This document shows, one piece after another, positions 11,243 through 23,974 of a stretch of 64,000 nt of DNA (position 1 is its first letter; every line of letters begins with the position of its first letter). The notes below the pieces were generated by a model. It was not told the origin of the DNA, did no database searches, and was given only the letters and a program-made list of their open reading frames with translations. The stretch is taken from assembly GCA_001579985.1 (NCBI GenBank), contig LRSR01008087.1, forward strand, positions 34,319 to 98,318. The letters are read 5' to 3'. This DNA is from Hypsibius dujardini (Eukaryota; Tardigrada; Eutardigrada; Parachela; Hypsibiidae). A program made the position numbers and the translations under genes.

Positions 11243-13049
11243 GATAAATTACGATGGGGAGAGAATTTAGGAGATATACAGTGTTCTAAGCTTGCGATAT
11301 TTGCACTGTCTTCTGTAGTCAACTGGCTCTCTAGATCAAACTTCCGCAATCTCGTCATGCAAGGCAGCGGCAGTAGTGTGTGACCAGTCGGTGTACAATC
11401 TTTTTTTATCACATTACGTTGTGTTGATTGTTGTTTTTGTTATTGCAAACTGAAATCAGCGGTTTGAGTAGATTGGTTGTCGATCTAATTTCTTGAATTC
11501 CACACTATGAATTTGACAAGAATATTTTTTTGCAGCGTCGCGCGAATAATCTTGGGCCATGCCGCCGGTTGCCGATGGAGATTTAACTTTTGGACTGCCG
11601 CGTAATGCCGCATCGCGTAAAATTGGAGGTTTTTTGCAGCCTCCGCGGCTGGAAAGTCACGCGGTTCTCTGCATCAACGTCATGTCGTCTAAACATGCGT
11701 TCAAAGTTGCATTTCATATGTCTCCCCATTTAGTAAGAGTATAAACAACCATCTGCACGAAAGCTTCAAAAAAAATAAGGATTGTTCAGAGGGAGACTCC
11801 AGAATCCATGTATCTATCCAAATAAATGTTTTATTGCTAAAAATAAATACATTTTTTTAGCTTTGGCATTTGACTTTGGGGAACTTTCAAAGTATGGGCA
11901 TAACGTAAAAAAATTTAACTGAGCTTTTTTTAGCTGAGTCAAAAACATATTCGGATTTGACTGAAGTCAAGGGAAATTTGTTTCAACATCTGAGGGGGGA
12001 GACGGGAGCCCGCCGTGCGAGGTCCGCTAAACTAGGGGAATTACACAAAATCGAAATATTCAAAGCTCCGCCCCTTCATACTGAGAAATATTTTTATTGG
12101 CTCCAATTGATTTCAAATAGTCTTTTGGATAGAATAGTTTCAGTTAATTAGTAAATAACTGATTATTTTTTCAAAAAAAAAATCCGCCACTGTGCTCATA
12201 ATTTCAAAATTTCACGAGTCAAATGCCAGACGGAACTACAACAAACATTTTTTTTAAATTAACTAGTTTTGATGCTGCTAGTGCTAAAAATTGAGACCTG
12301 ATCTCACGGCTCACCCATGAAAGGGTAATGATAACTTTGTTAAGAGATCGTTCAACAATTACGTAAGCGTTCGATATTATGCGGCCTTACCCCTACCTCC
12401 CTCTGTCAGAGCTCGTCATTATTTCTCTTTACCCCCCCTCCCCTGAACTTCAAACGCTTATGTCAGCGCCGTTGGAACCCCCTATACGTCAAAATTTTTA
12501 TTAGAAAAGGCAATCACGAATAACGCCAGGAATTTATTGTAAACCGACGGTCTCTTCGCTTGAAATAGAAGATTTGCTATTCCAATGCGCTGGTGCAGAA
12601 GGCATCAAGTAGATGTAGCCCCCCAGTGACGTACCTGTTTTTCTGGTGGAGCCATTGGAACTCTTGTCAGTACTAGTATAATGCTCAAATGAAGGGAAGA
12701 ATAATGGCATGCGGGTCTATAAAATGTTACTGAAATACACGTTTTTTCAAACTCTCAAAATCAAGGACATTTTGAGATTTAAAATTGTTGACGTAATCCA
12801 AGGACAGACACCCACCCCCTATACGTAAGAGCTCGTCATCGATTGCTAACACGTACCCCCCTAAATTCGATGACATAATTGTTGAATGACTCCTTATTGG
12901 GTTTTCAAATCTCATGTCGACCCCTGTCAGACACTATTTACTGGTTGACTATATATCTAGGGTATAGTTCCGTCTTGAAATCAGTGCGCAATTGCGCCTT
13001 CTCCCCCCCCCAGAGCTACTACATGATTCAGAATTAAGGATAACATGCG

Positions 13050-15046
13050 CTATTTGTTCACAACTTCTAGATCACCGGCATAATTCCATGGCGCAACCTC
13101 GCCCGACGCGAAGATCCCGTACACAATCATCGTAAAAATTCGAATCCCTCCCGAGAGGTAAAAAATAATCTGCCAATTCAAAACAGACTGCCCGTCCGGA
13201 CCGGCGGTAATCAAACCAACCGAGTACGGAGAAATAATACCCGGCACATTAGCAATGGTATTTGAAAACGAAAATATGGTTGACGCGAAGGCCAACGACA
13301 AATCCAAGCTGTTAACTTGATAGCTCGACTGTGTCAGTCCGGAAAATCCGACAGAAACGGTCAGCAGCGTCACTGCTGCAACCCAATCACAGCCGACATA
13401 GCCGACGGTGATTAAAGCCACGGCTGGGATTAAATTCCCAACGGTGTTGAAGAGCTTCCGGCAGTTCGTTGTCGAGAGGTATTTGTGATGTCGGAGGTAG
13501 TCTGAGGCATAGCCTGACGATACGGAAAAGATCCAAAGGGCTAGGTGAGGTAGAGCGGAAAATACTCCATTGGCCGAAAGCTCAAAGTTTAGAATGTTCC
13601 TCATGTAAGTTGGGAGATTGGTTAGAAGCGTGTAATTGCCCCAGTTTTGGCCAAAATGAGCGAAGACAATAGCCCACACCGGAAGGGATGTCAGAATCCT
13701 TCTCCATGGTACTGGTGGTGAGGGTTTAGGGTCCGTGTTTGTCGTGATCTTTTCCGCACTGCCTGTGATGAGTTTCAGTTCGTCGTCGGTGATGCCGGGA
13801 TGTTCGGAAGGTGAATTGTAGACGAAGACCTGGAAGAGGATGAACCAGAACCCGGTAACGCCGCTGTAGACGTAGAAAATGTACTCCCAGCCTAAGTAGT
13901 CACCAATGAAGCCAGATACGCCCAGGACAACAACGTTGCCGATGGGGGCACCGGCTGCGACAAGGGTGGACATTCTCGTGCGTTCTCGGGAGGGACTCCA
14001 TTTGGAGAGGAGATGGTGGAGGGCTGGGAAGCAGATTGCCTGCAACGAAAGTACACGTGGCACCTCATCTTCAGACAAATTGTCTCATAATCTTAAGTTA
14101 GAAATCCGTCCGACAGACAGACAGACAGCCAAACAGACAGACAGACAGACAGACAGTGACAGACAGTGACAGATTAGATCAAACTATCTGGGAACTGGAT
14201 TTAATGACGCATAGGACTGAAATTTATCAGAACAAGAAATGCTATTCTGCCATGACAACAATGATCTCTTCGGTATGATTTAAATCTTTTTCAATATATT
14301 TTAGTATTGACGAATTTTTGTGCTATGATCATCGAATACTCCAAACATCCGTGTATTTTTGAAGAATTGGCCGCTAAGTGCCTGTAGATTCATTTCTTAT
14401 TTCGCGCAATGACTGAATCGGACTTTATTAGAGCTCACTAGGGGAAGTTATTATCTTACAGTTGAAAGTCCCTCTGCAACGCGTATAGCTATGACCGCTC
14501 CATAATGATAACCGGATGCGATTGGTGTTATGACCGTCAATATGCCCGCTATCAGAATTCCCAGTCCAAAAGGAAGCTTACCACCGAATCTTCTCGCTAA
14601 CCAGCCGCCTGGAATTTGGGCCACGATGTAACCGTAAAAATAGGAGCCAAGGATGTGGCCTTGAATTGTCGAGTCCCATTCAAACCGCGGACTCTGCAAA
14701 CTCATATTTCAACCGATTACTAAAACACGTTAATATCACGATTAAGCAACAGCATGCTTAAGCTAGAACTTTACCTTTGTATGTCCTATGGCTTTGGCTG
14801 AACTGAGGCCTGCTGGCTCCGGACAAATTTCAAGCAACACCGGGATGATTGTGACTTGGTTTTCCGTACTATTCACATAGCCTGTCGAGTTGGCTGACAA
14901 AGAATAGTTACTGGACGGAACTACTGGCGGTTTAACCATGGCAACAATGGCAATTGACAGGGCCACTCGAGTAGTGTAAATGTTAAAGACCCCCAAGCAT
15001 AGCAGAATAGTCAGCCAATGACGTTTTCCCACATTTAGCTCCAACA
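13050..15046 (-). CDS. SLC17-family major facilitator transporter (sialin / Na-phosphate / VGLUT-like); 5' exon not found
   Basis: Three exons, 14775-15046, 14460-14693 and 13050-14039, splice in frame (phase 0 at both junctions) to about 498 residues, the normal SLC17 length of about 500. Typical features: FNIYTTRVALSIAIVAMV in the first helix, GSYFYGYIVAQIPGGWLARRFGG around TM4, then FPALHHLLSKWSP and a 12-helix layout. SLC17 proteins move organic anions (sialate, glutamate, phosphate) with protons or sodium; substrate cannot be assigned. The first listed exon begins at a clear pyrimidine-rich acceptor (tttactctttttactatcg...tgtacag), so the true start exon lies further upstream and I could not place it. 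The ATG at 15092 would be inside that acceptor tract. Intron 2 has a CAGA microsatellite. Confidence 0.85.
14101..14172. repeat. CAGA microsatellite in SLC17 intron
   Basis: A run of cagacagacagac with interruptions, inside the 420-bp intron 14040-14459. Confidence 0.85.
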
Positions 15047-15119
15047 CTGTACAAGGCAACGATAGTAAAAAGAGTAAACATACTTTACTCAACAGGAATG
15101 ATTCTCAAAGCGAAAACTC

Positions 15120-15240
15120 AGATTACACTATATATTTTAATACATATTTTTACTATATATATTACTATAATATGGATATATATATATATATTACTATAAT
15201 ATGGATAAATATATATGTTATTATACATTTACTATATATT
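15120..15240. repeat. AT-rich tandem repeat
   Basis: The string tatatattactataatatgg occurs twice about 29 bp apart (near 15156 and 15185), flanked by further TATA-rich partial copies. Confidence 0.7.
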
Positions 15241-18200
15241 TCCTAAATAGTCCCGTTAAAATGTTTTGTTTTGGTTGCAATACGTTTTTATGGGAAATCT
15301 AAAGGTTGGAAAAACAATAAAAGATTCATTTTTTTGGTGTTTCACTGAGATAATGTTGATGAAATTGTTTTGACAGAATCCCTTCTAGAATTCAGTTTGG
15401 ATTTGATTGGCATCAACCGATTATTTGTCCTGACTCCAAGGCGGAGCTATGGACCGATTTTTGCGAGTGTCGATCGCATTTCCAATTTCTTTCACAACCC
15501 ACCAGTTGCTCCGTCCCCTGAGTTCACAGAAATATTCGGCTGATGCCAATCGATTCCAAATCGAATTTTATGTGATAGAGTTTTAAATTAAATTAATTTA
15601 AATTACTTCAATGCATCGCAATTTCTCAGTGAAAACCAAGAAAAATGAAATCTTCAATTGTATTCCAATCTTTGAAATTCCGCAAAAAAACTTACTTGAA
15701 ACAAAAAGGCAAGATATAAATGAAAATCATTACAATTACCTGACCACCCAAAATTATATAGTTAATCGATTCTGAGTTGTCGCTTTGAACATCATTCCTG
15801 GTGAGAACAAGTTTGTGGATGAAAAGGCATACAGTAATTCCTTACAGCTCCATTTTGTGGATGGCTTAGCCTGATCACTGAGGGCGGTGTTTACGCTGTC
15901 CGAAATGTGAAATTTAGCACCACCCATATTTGATAAAAACAGTTCAACTTCAGATCAAATGAGGATTATGTCAGTTGTAGTCCTTTCCCCTTGCCGGCGT
16001 TGTCAGTTCGTGAAAAAAGTTGCGCGACAGGCTCCACTATTACTACGTTGACTGTGCAATGCCATAGGGTGATTGATTTACATAAGTGAGTGAATAATTA
16101 GCAACACAGCTACTTGAGTGCTTGGATCATTTGAAGGGTGTTATCCTTGATTTGATTGCGGCTGACTAAACTGTAAACAGTTCTCATCGTGCTGTAGTAC
16201 GTGTAAATGGGAGGTTATGTGTAACACAGCGGCGTGTGACTGTGCCAAATTGAGTCCATACCTGAGATAAATTAATGTGAAGTGCCGCGCAATCAAGGTT
16301 AATAGCGAGATAAGGGGCTGTTGCAAAACACCACCCCACAATTGCCCAATTTTCGATTTCACCGTGTACCGTTTTTCGTGTGTGTATAATTTGTACCAGT
16401 GCAAACGGTAGGTCTGTAAGTCACTGTATATGAAAGGTCCGAGGTCGCTCCACCTCTCGCTCCTGGGTGGTGCATTTTTTAGCTTAGGCTGCAAGCCTCC
16501 TCCCCCCATCATCAAACAATCAACCGAATAATTACATTCCTTATTCGCGATTTGGTGGAGTGGAGAAGATTGCCAATCAAAGTTCTTCGTTTATGAACGT
16601 TAACTGTATTGTATTTGGTCAATCAATCAACGTTATTGCAAAAGCATTAAAGTGCCTGCCGTAATAGGAATCTTTCCCGATTTTCTCCATCTTGAACGGA
16701 ACCGAGGGGGACCAGTCATATTTTCTAAAATCATGGTTTGATAGTACGTATCCATAAAAAAAAGTTGGGCTCGATCTCAGAGTAACACAGGTAAATATTC
16801 CCTTGTAAGCAGCATTTTTGGGAATTTTTTGGAAAGCCCCTCGTCTCCATCGCCTTCAATCAGAAAAATGTTGCCCTCTGAGTTTGATGAATGAGAGGAA
16901 ACTCTTTTTTTTGATCAAAATTCAAAGGACTCGATAAACAACCTCAGATAACATAATCAAGGAGAAAAGCGAACCGTCTTTCGTTGGGTGCTCTGCTACG
17001 CGCGCAATTGGCGACCAGATAATAAAACAGCCCGTAAGATGCAATAGAGGTTTGCAAAATCTTCAAAAAGTAGTCAAACTATTCAAAGTCTGATGAGTAA
17101 GTCGTCGCTCTTGAAGGCTGTATCAATGTTTGTGTCCTGATAATCGGATTCACAGATCAGAAACCGAAAAACAATGAGTCGGAACACTTTAAAATGACAC
17201 ATTTTTAACTAATACTTCACGCTCCGAAACGTCTTTTTTGGAAAACGTTGGTAAAGCCGAATTCCAAATTTTGCCAACATTTTTATCAAAAAATTGAATT
17301 TCAAAGGGGTTCACTGAAACTCTGGAGGATTCCTGTTCCCGATGGTTTTACCGTATCAACTTCGATTTCTTAACAAGGTGTAATTCTACGAGCGTTGAAG
17401 CTTCCCTTTTTAAAATTCAACGTGGAATCGATTTTAATGAGCAAAATCTTGTGAGTCCTACAACTTAGCACAAAAGGACGTTTATCAGCCCTATTGTTAA
17501 AATCGAGGAACAAGGCATCCACAAGATTTAATGAAACAGTGACAACAGAAGATACTGCACTGATACACATTGTCAAACTAAAGTTTTTCGCCAGTCCGTC
17601 CACATTTTTACCGTCGCGATTGCATATCATCGAGCCGTTGCCCGGGATGGCGCGCTAAGCTCGAAAGGGGGGAATCAACCCGGGATCTTTAGCCGCCATC
17701 CCAGCTGCCGAGGCATGGTTTCGTAAGGCTGCGTCGTGACGCTCCTAGAATTAGTTATCGAGGTTATCGAGTAAGCAGAGCATAAAATAAGAAATTTTCA
17801 ATGTCCAACTTTCAAAATCTAATTTTTTTTTCGGCTCGCGCTTGCGCCAGAAATCAGGTGGTCCGTTCACATTAAATTTTTGCCCAAATGGCCTATCCCG
17901 CTGGCAAGTACAGTGTACACGTGGTTTTTAATGCCTTCTGGGCTTGCCGCGTGCACGTGTACCCTTCGAATTCTGTGACAACCACATTGGTTTTACCGTA
18001 CAATTCGTGAGTTCCCACATCCCCATAACAAAACAGCGGAAATTTCTTCACTTTCCATAAACTGCTGCCTAATATCGAAACTCGATCGCAAAACTCCTCG
18101 GATTTGAGCTTTTTTAATGTTCAGCTTTTTAGATTTTAAAGAATTCTTTCTGAATGATCAACGTTTTTTCTTATATTCAACGTTATTTTATGCTCTGCGA

Positions 18201-19009
18201 GTAAGGCATGAAATATGATGGTTACTCGGACTTGGAGTTTAAACAAACCAGTCGTCATTTTATTATGTCCCTTTAAAAGTGCATTCATTGGTCTTCAGAT
18301 GTTATTATTGTTAAATGATTAGTTGTTAACATGGATTCTCGAACAAAAAGTACAAACAGCGTATGCAAGTTGATGAGAGTCCGTACCTAAGCGTTTAACG
18401 CGACGGTGTCTCCGCCAAAAAATGATACAGAAGACAACACAAAAATCGTTCAGCAAATGCCGATCTGTTTCATGGTAGCTAAAGTGTTTGAAGAACGAAG
18501 GCCACAATAACAACGATAAGATAAGTCACGCCAAAGTGACCAAAGAGCCAAAATGATTGTAAAGAATTATTAAAGACAACCATTGTAACAATGAGGTACT
18601 TTTGTCTTGAGATTACGGTTCTGAATGTTGATCTTTTATGTTGGAAGCATTGCATGCTAAAAATAAGTTTGGGTGGTCAACGTGCAAAACATTTTTTACT
18701 CGGCAGGGGTAGATGCCTTATTTTGGGATTATTATGGAACAAAAAACTTGCTTGTTGAACAAAACGCTTGTAATTCAGTTGAAACACACGAAATATCAAC
18801 CATCGTGAAAGCGGAAACGGGTTTCTCCGATCACACACAGACCCGGAGATACATTGTATATCGTGTTCCGGGCTTGATTGGTTGATACACCATTGGTTCA
18901 TCTCAACCAATACATTGCAGAATGCAATTTTGTTTTTTAAATTACTAAAAGTATTCAAGCATTCTTACAAAATATATTGAAATTTCATTTTAGAACGTGG
19001 TTGCAACTG

Positions 19010-19290
19010 GGAAAAAATATTGGTAAACATGTCTGGAACAAGAGAGCCAAAACAGCGATGCAGCAATCATCAGAATTCGCACCGTGTTGATGGCGGCACC
19101 GCTCTCCTTTTGGGTTAAATTTTTTACGGTATTCCTCTTGGTCGGAAATTCTCAATCTATTATATGTATTTTGCCGAAGTCTTCTAAAAAATTTCAAAAA
19201 TAAGTCTGCGTGCTGGAAAATATTTGTTTGGGGAAAAATGTGAAACTTGCTAATCAATCAGTCAAGCTCCGGTCCATAGCGCAAAGTGGA
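19010..19290. repeat. Fragment of the 55-kb foldback-element family
   Basis: This stretch aligns by eye, in the same orientation, with 55440-55720. Shared blocks include aaaacagcg-tgcagcaat-atcagaattcg, ctc(t/g)gtcggaaa, cttcta-aaaattt and caatca. No inverted partner was found nearby, so it looks like a truncated copy. Confidence 0.6.
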
Positions 19291-20783
19291 GCATCAATGC
19301 ATGCGGCTCCGACGGCCTGGGAGACGGCAAGTGTGGCAAATCTCTTGGATCCACTTCGCTCCGCTGCTGCAACGGATGTGCGAAAGTGAACATAATGCCT
19401 GAGTACAAAAGTACTAGAAATATATGAAGAACGTGCCTGAATATCTGTCGATGTCTTTCAGTATTTCCTTCGAAAAAGAGAACATCCACAGCTGCCACCA
19501 GTGAGAACCTTGTTTTCAAGTAATCTTAAGAGGGTTGTCGTGACTGTTCATAAACTCTTGCCTTTTCTAGTTTCCCAGAAGCGGGAGCTGTTATATGGGG
19601 AACAAGCTACGATTCCGCTCTGAGCATTTGCCTCAGTGGGAAAAATCTGTGCTTGGTGGGTCAGCTGGCCTGTCATAACGGAACGACAGCTGCGACCTGC
19701 TACACTAATTTTGCTAATTTTGAGAAACTTCAAGCGATCTCCTGATTGCAAAACTCAAATCTAAACGAAAACGAACGTCACGGGTATGCTTCCCAATGCC
19801 TAAATGCATTGTATCGTATGTTTAATTGTTCAGTGGTTAATAATACTTTTGAGCATACAGCCTCATAATCCACATGTAGCAAAACCCTTACGCTAAATTA
19901 GTTATGTCTTTTAACTCGATAATACACACTGACCAAATCAAATGGCATAACTCGGCTAGCGTAAGGTCTTTGTCTACTTTGTATAATGGTGTAAACGTCG
20001 GATTAATGCCATCTAACAGAATTAATCCCCAAAGATACCTGAAGTTTCGCTTCTTTTCAAACTGCTCGCATGATACATTGTGGCCAGTGGAGTGCAATAA
20101 CAATGGCACGTTGTTGTCTGGGTAAGTCAGAAATAAAAAACAGAATCAGTCTCCGAGTTATCTATTTGCGACTGAAAGGATAAGTTCTTACAAGTAAAAT
20201 ATACTTTTTCAATAGCGACTGTAATGCCGGTGTTGAGATCAATTGGTCAGATGCCTCCCCCCCCCCAACATGCAAATCTACGCGTTGGTTAAGTGAAGTA
20301 ACCACACACACTGCCTTTCTCGTTCACATCAATCCATCATGTACTGTCCGCAAACAATGCAGTGTAATTTATGCAATCTGCAAACAGCAGGCGCCGACCA
20401 TCTGTTATCCGGCGAACGTCTCAAATAATTACAAATCCATTGGACAAATTGCACCATTTCGGCGATCCACTGCAATGGAACAGTTATTGCGGTTGATAAT
20501 TAACTGACAACCGCGAACCACATGTGTTCGGCAAGCAGTCGACAATTATTTTCGCAGTGTAAGGCTTTTGAATTAACATAATAAAGCAAACTGGTGCGCT
20601 AGAATGGATCCGAAGGCCTAGTTGCACGAAATATATCTCGAAACTATAGTTTGACTTGTCAATGAACATAATGGCCAATAATTTGATGAAAACAGTTTGC
20701 CCGTTGCCACCCCACTATTTCAAGAACTGCAGCGTAGTTGAAGGACTTTCATTCAGATTAATTTTCAGTTGAGATTATTAACC

Positions 20784-22424
20784 ATGAAGCAGACCGCCGC
20801 ATTTCAGTTAGCGTTATTCGCGTCGTGTTGGCTGATGCTCGTTTGTCAGCAAACCAGTGGCCCCTACGAACAAACGGCAAGCGCGTGCACAAATGACGAA
20901 GGTTAGCATACAAATATATATTTGCTGTGTTAACAAAGTGGTTTTTTTTATTGTTTCTACAATATTTGAAAGTTTGACGATCGGCTGTGAATTCAATTTT
21001 TATTTTATTTCAGTTAACATTACAAATAAATTTCGGCATTAACAAAAGATCATCTTTATTGAATGCTGACAAGTATTGTATGTTGTTACATTTTAGAATC
21101 TTATTTGAAATGCCAAAAATATGGAAGACGTACGTCAATCATTTTTAACAATGGAACGATTTAAAATTCATTTTTACTTTTCTTAAAAAAGTAAAATACG
21201 AAATTTAAGCACATCTCTGACTTGAATGCTATTTTCAAAAGTCAGTGCACGTGTCTACCATGATGATAGTGCACCAGCTGGAACGTCACTGTTTTATTGT
21301 CTTCAGTGTACTTCAAACAGCTGTTGCGGACACAGGCGTTGGGGGAGAATCTGCTGCACCAGATCGCCGTGGACCATCCTAACACTCCGGCGGACGACAG
21401 CCAGGGGCACTACCTCAACTTGATCTGCCAAAAAGATCGCGGCAATCAAATCCTCTTCCTGTTGGCCGCTAACCGAACCGGCGGCCTTGCAAGTGATGCA
21501 GCCTGTCTCGCACAGAGCAAGAGTTTATTCTCCGTAGTTGGAGAAGTTTTGACACATGGGGACGATAAGATTGCGGAGGCTGCTGGTGGTGCCTCACTCG
21601 CCGGTGAAGGTAAGGTCGTAAAAAATAATTTAAAATTGGGCATTCCACCATCCGCGGTATGTCAAGCGGTGTGGGCGTTAATTAGCCACTTGTGCTTTCT
21701 TGTGAGTCATCAATCAATGTAATTGAAGCAACTCCCTAATGGCTTACACTAACTGATCTCGATAATTAAGCGGGAAAAATCGGAGTCAATACGTTTGTAA
21801 AACATCAAATCTGCTTGTTTTTGCACTCTGGCATACATATACGAGTTAAAATAAAAATTGACTCGTCCGGAAATTGGTTGATCGAGAATCATGTTAAAAT
21901 TTTTTTTTAAATTAAATTGAAATTTACGTTTACGATTAGTAAAACAATAAATGAGTGATGAAAATTTACGCTAATTTTTCTGGTCGCAAACCTGATGGAG
22001 GCTCAGTTTGAGCAAAAGAATAAACGGTTGCCTTTCAAACCCTTAGTCTTGGCTCGTACAGTATTCGTCTGCCTTTCGGTTAAAATATGAATAATACGTT
22101 CTTCACTAGGTACTGCAACTACGTTCGTCCTAGACACTGGCTAAAAAATAGAGTGCATTGTTCTACATGTTTGCTTCCCCCGCAGCTTTCTACCACAACA
22201 CCATCCAAGCGGTCGGAAATGGCCTCAACACCGTCATAGCGTTAGCCAATGCCAACGCAAAAAACGCCAATCCTGGAAAGTATTTACAAAGGATTATAGA
22301 CTTCAGTAACGCAATCGCTGCGGTGACGGCTCTGAACAGCGCCAACGACGCTGCAAACTGCTTCGCGGTAAGCAGTCGGCTTGGTGTAACCCTTCAGGCA
22401 GTTCTCGCCACTCTTAATGAATAA
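20784..22424 (+). CDS. Secreted protein of unknown function, alpha-helical and cysteine-poor
   Basis: Exons 20784-20901, 21307-21609 and 22186-22424 join (both junctions phase 1) to 219 residues. The first 25 or so residues form a signal peptide ending near QQTSG. The mature part is Ala/Leu/Asn-rich and predicted helical. Its four visible cysteines sit in SACTND, LICQKD, DAACLAQ and NCFAV, enough for two disulphides. I do not recognise the family. A start at 20784 has a good context (accATG). The stop codon overlaps a polyadenylation signal. It stands alone between repeats, so context says nothing about function. Confidence 0.65.
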
Positions 22425-22425
22425 A
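22420..22425 (+). terminator. AATAAA polyadenylation signal overlapping the stop codon
   Basis: GAATAAAG spans the last codon and stop of the secreted-protein gene; the TAA stop lies within AATAAA. This implies a very short 3' UTR if the signal is used. Confidence 0.5.
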
Positions 22426-22793
22426 GATCATCAAACAGAGGCCACGGTAACGCCCAGCATCCGCATCGTCCCCTCAAAGACATTTCCCTTACAGTTTCTT
22501 GTCATTTATTTGGTTTATAGCTAGTATTTTTTTCAAGCAGAGAAAGGTTCAGTTTCGGTACATTTCCGACAGATCGTCATTTGACGTAATATTTTCTCAT
22601 GAGTCGAACATTGAAAAACTGTCCGGACCTTGAGGCGCTAGCATTGAAACGAGTTTTCTTGTCGCTTTTTTTTGGTTTTCTATTGAAAATTGTGTGCTCC
22701 GGGTAGGCTTGCGATTAAACCGATTAGGTCTGTACGATCTGTGCGATTTTCGAGCTCTACAAAATACTTTTCCGCAACAGCTTCAGCATCAAC

Positions 22794-23534
22794 ATGGCAC
22801 TCACACCATTTGTGTTGGGTCGCTATGAATCAGCTTTCTATCCGGATGAATTTATTCGTTTTAGCATTGCAATCGGTAAGTTGTCCCAACTCCGTACCGG
22901 TATATCAATCACAATAACACTACTTCAGACCGTGCGTGCTGAACTGGGTAGGCGCTAAGGAAGATGTTCTGCGACAGCGAACCCCGCAAGCGACCCTGGA
23001 ACTCCTCGCCGATCCTACCACCACAAATGGGCTGATTTATCATCGCTCTGAACCATTTGATTACCGGCTCGCTATTCGATTTGGCGAACGCCAAGAGACG
23101 TTGCGGAATGGAAAACCGGTCCACGTGAGTACTTAGATTCGAGTAATATAAACCTACTATACATTATATCAAGACGCCTTTGAGATATCCATGCACGTTT
23201 TACGTGTACCACAATCTGACTCACTTCCGGCAAACCTTGAATTTCGTATTACGGGGTACCTGTAGGTGACATACAAACTGGAGCCTTTTCACGCGGGAAA
23301 TGATTCGGTCTCAACAATGACATGTCACGTCGAGGGTATTGGTTATCCCCTGAGCTACGATGTAGAGTACAACTTCGTGGAGACCGGAATGCTTATGGTA
23401 GGGCAAAGGCAAAATATCAGGCTGAAAGAGAGGCTTTGGAATTATCATTCTATACCCTGCGTTTGTTACAGACATGTTCAGTTGGAGATATTCGAGCCAA
23501 ACGATGGTACAACCGAACAGTCCCATCCTGCTGA
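22794..23534 (+). CDS. Hypothetical protein, four-exon model
   Basis: Proposed exons 22794-22875, 22952-23124, 23266-23397 and 23473 region (23472-23534) give 149 residues with agreeing phases and introns of 74-141 bp. Exons 2 and 3 have good open frames and donors (gtgagt, gtaggg). The C-terminus, ending KRWYNRTVPSC, follows a strong acceptor (ttgttacag). The first exon is the weak point: another frame there encodes a signal-peptide-like MNQLSIRMNLFVLALQS, but it does not join exon 2 in frame by any site I found. No domain recognised. Confidence 0.4.
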
Positions 23535-23974
23535 TGAAGCCTTCGTGGAAGCAGGCCATTGCAACCGCATCGTTTGTCAAATAATTCTCTATGATATTTT
23601 ACTTCTCGTGGCACATTATATAATCTGTTTACGTGTCTGTTTTCTTCTAAGTCTGCAAACGCTTATTTGTTCACTTACATCGTTCCTTCTACCCGCTGAT
23701 TTGTAAAACATAGTAACGAATCCACCAGGTCACACAACTGATAATGTACAGCTTTACAGAACAGTAGGCGGTAAATTTTTCTTCAAAGCCCAGGGCGCTT
23801 CCCCTAGCAATTGAGTAGGGACCAAAGCAGATTTTTTGGTGCAATGGGACAGTGCTTAATTATGAATTTGAAATCCTTTTCTTTAAACACTCTTTTCAGG
23901 ATTGTCTTTACTGTTGTACTATGGACATTGTGCTTGTACATTAGAATATCGATTATTTTGTAATCGTCTAACTA

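Larger units (their letters stand above)
9994..13049. other. Gene-poor intergenic region
   Basis: No supported coding region. Contents seen: the 32-bp palindrome at 10406-10437, a duplicated ATT-rich motif at 11187-11242, AT-rich stretches, and several C-rich runs. Open frames here are short, without domains or splice partners. Confidence 0.6.
15047..20783. other. Long gene-poor region
   Basis: I see no supported gene. The missing SLC17 start exon may be here. Contents: an AT tandem repeat at 15120-15240, a GC-richer patch at 17630-17730 with a tRNA B-box-like string, a fragment of the foldback family at 19010-19290, and scattered ATCAATCAATCA strings. Open frames are short and lack domains. 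Confidence 0.55.

Noticed and set aside
15047-15092. SLC17 start codon at 15092
   Set aside because: The residues it would add come from a pyrimidine-rich acceptor tract; the exon most likely begins at 15046 after tgtacag.
17635-17725. Possible tRNA or tRNA-derived SINE on the minus strand (a B-box-like gggttgattcc)
   Set aside because: The T-arm and acceptor stems do not pair and no convincing A box or anticodon loop could be placed.
23266-23706. Unspliced 146-codon end for the hypothetical gene
   Set aside because: A 74-bp GT-AG intron (23398-23471) fits the local intron size and gives a compact end; the unspliced tail reads into low-quality hydrophobic sequence.
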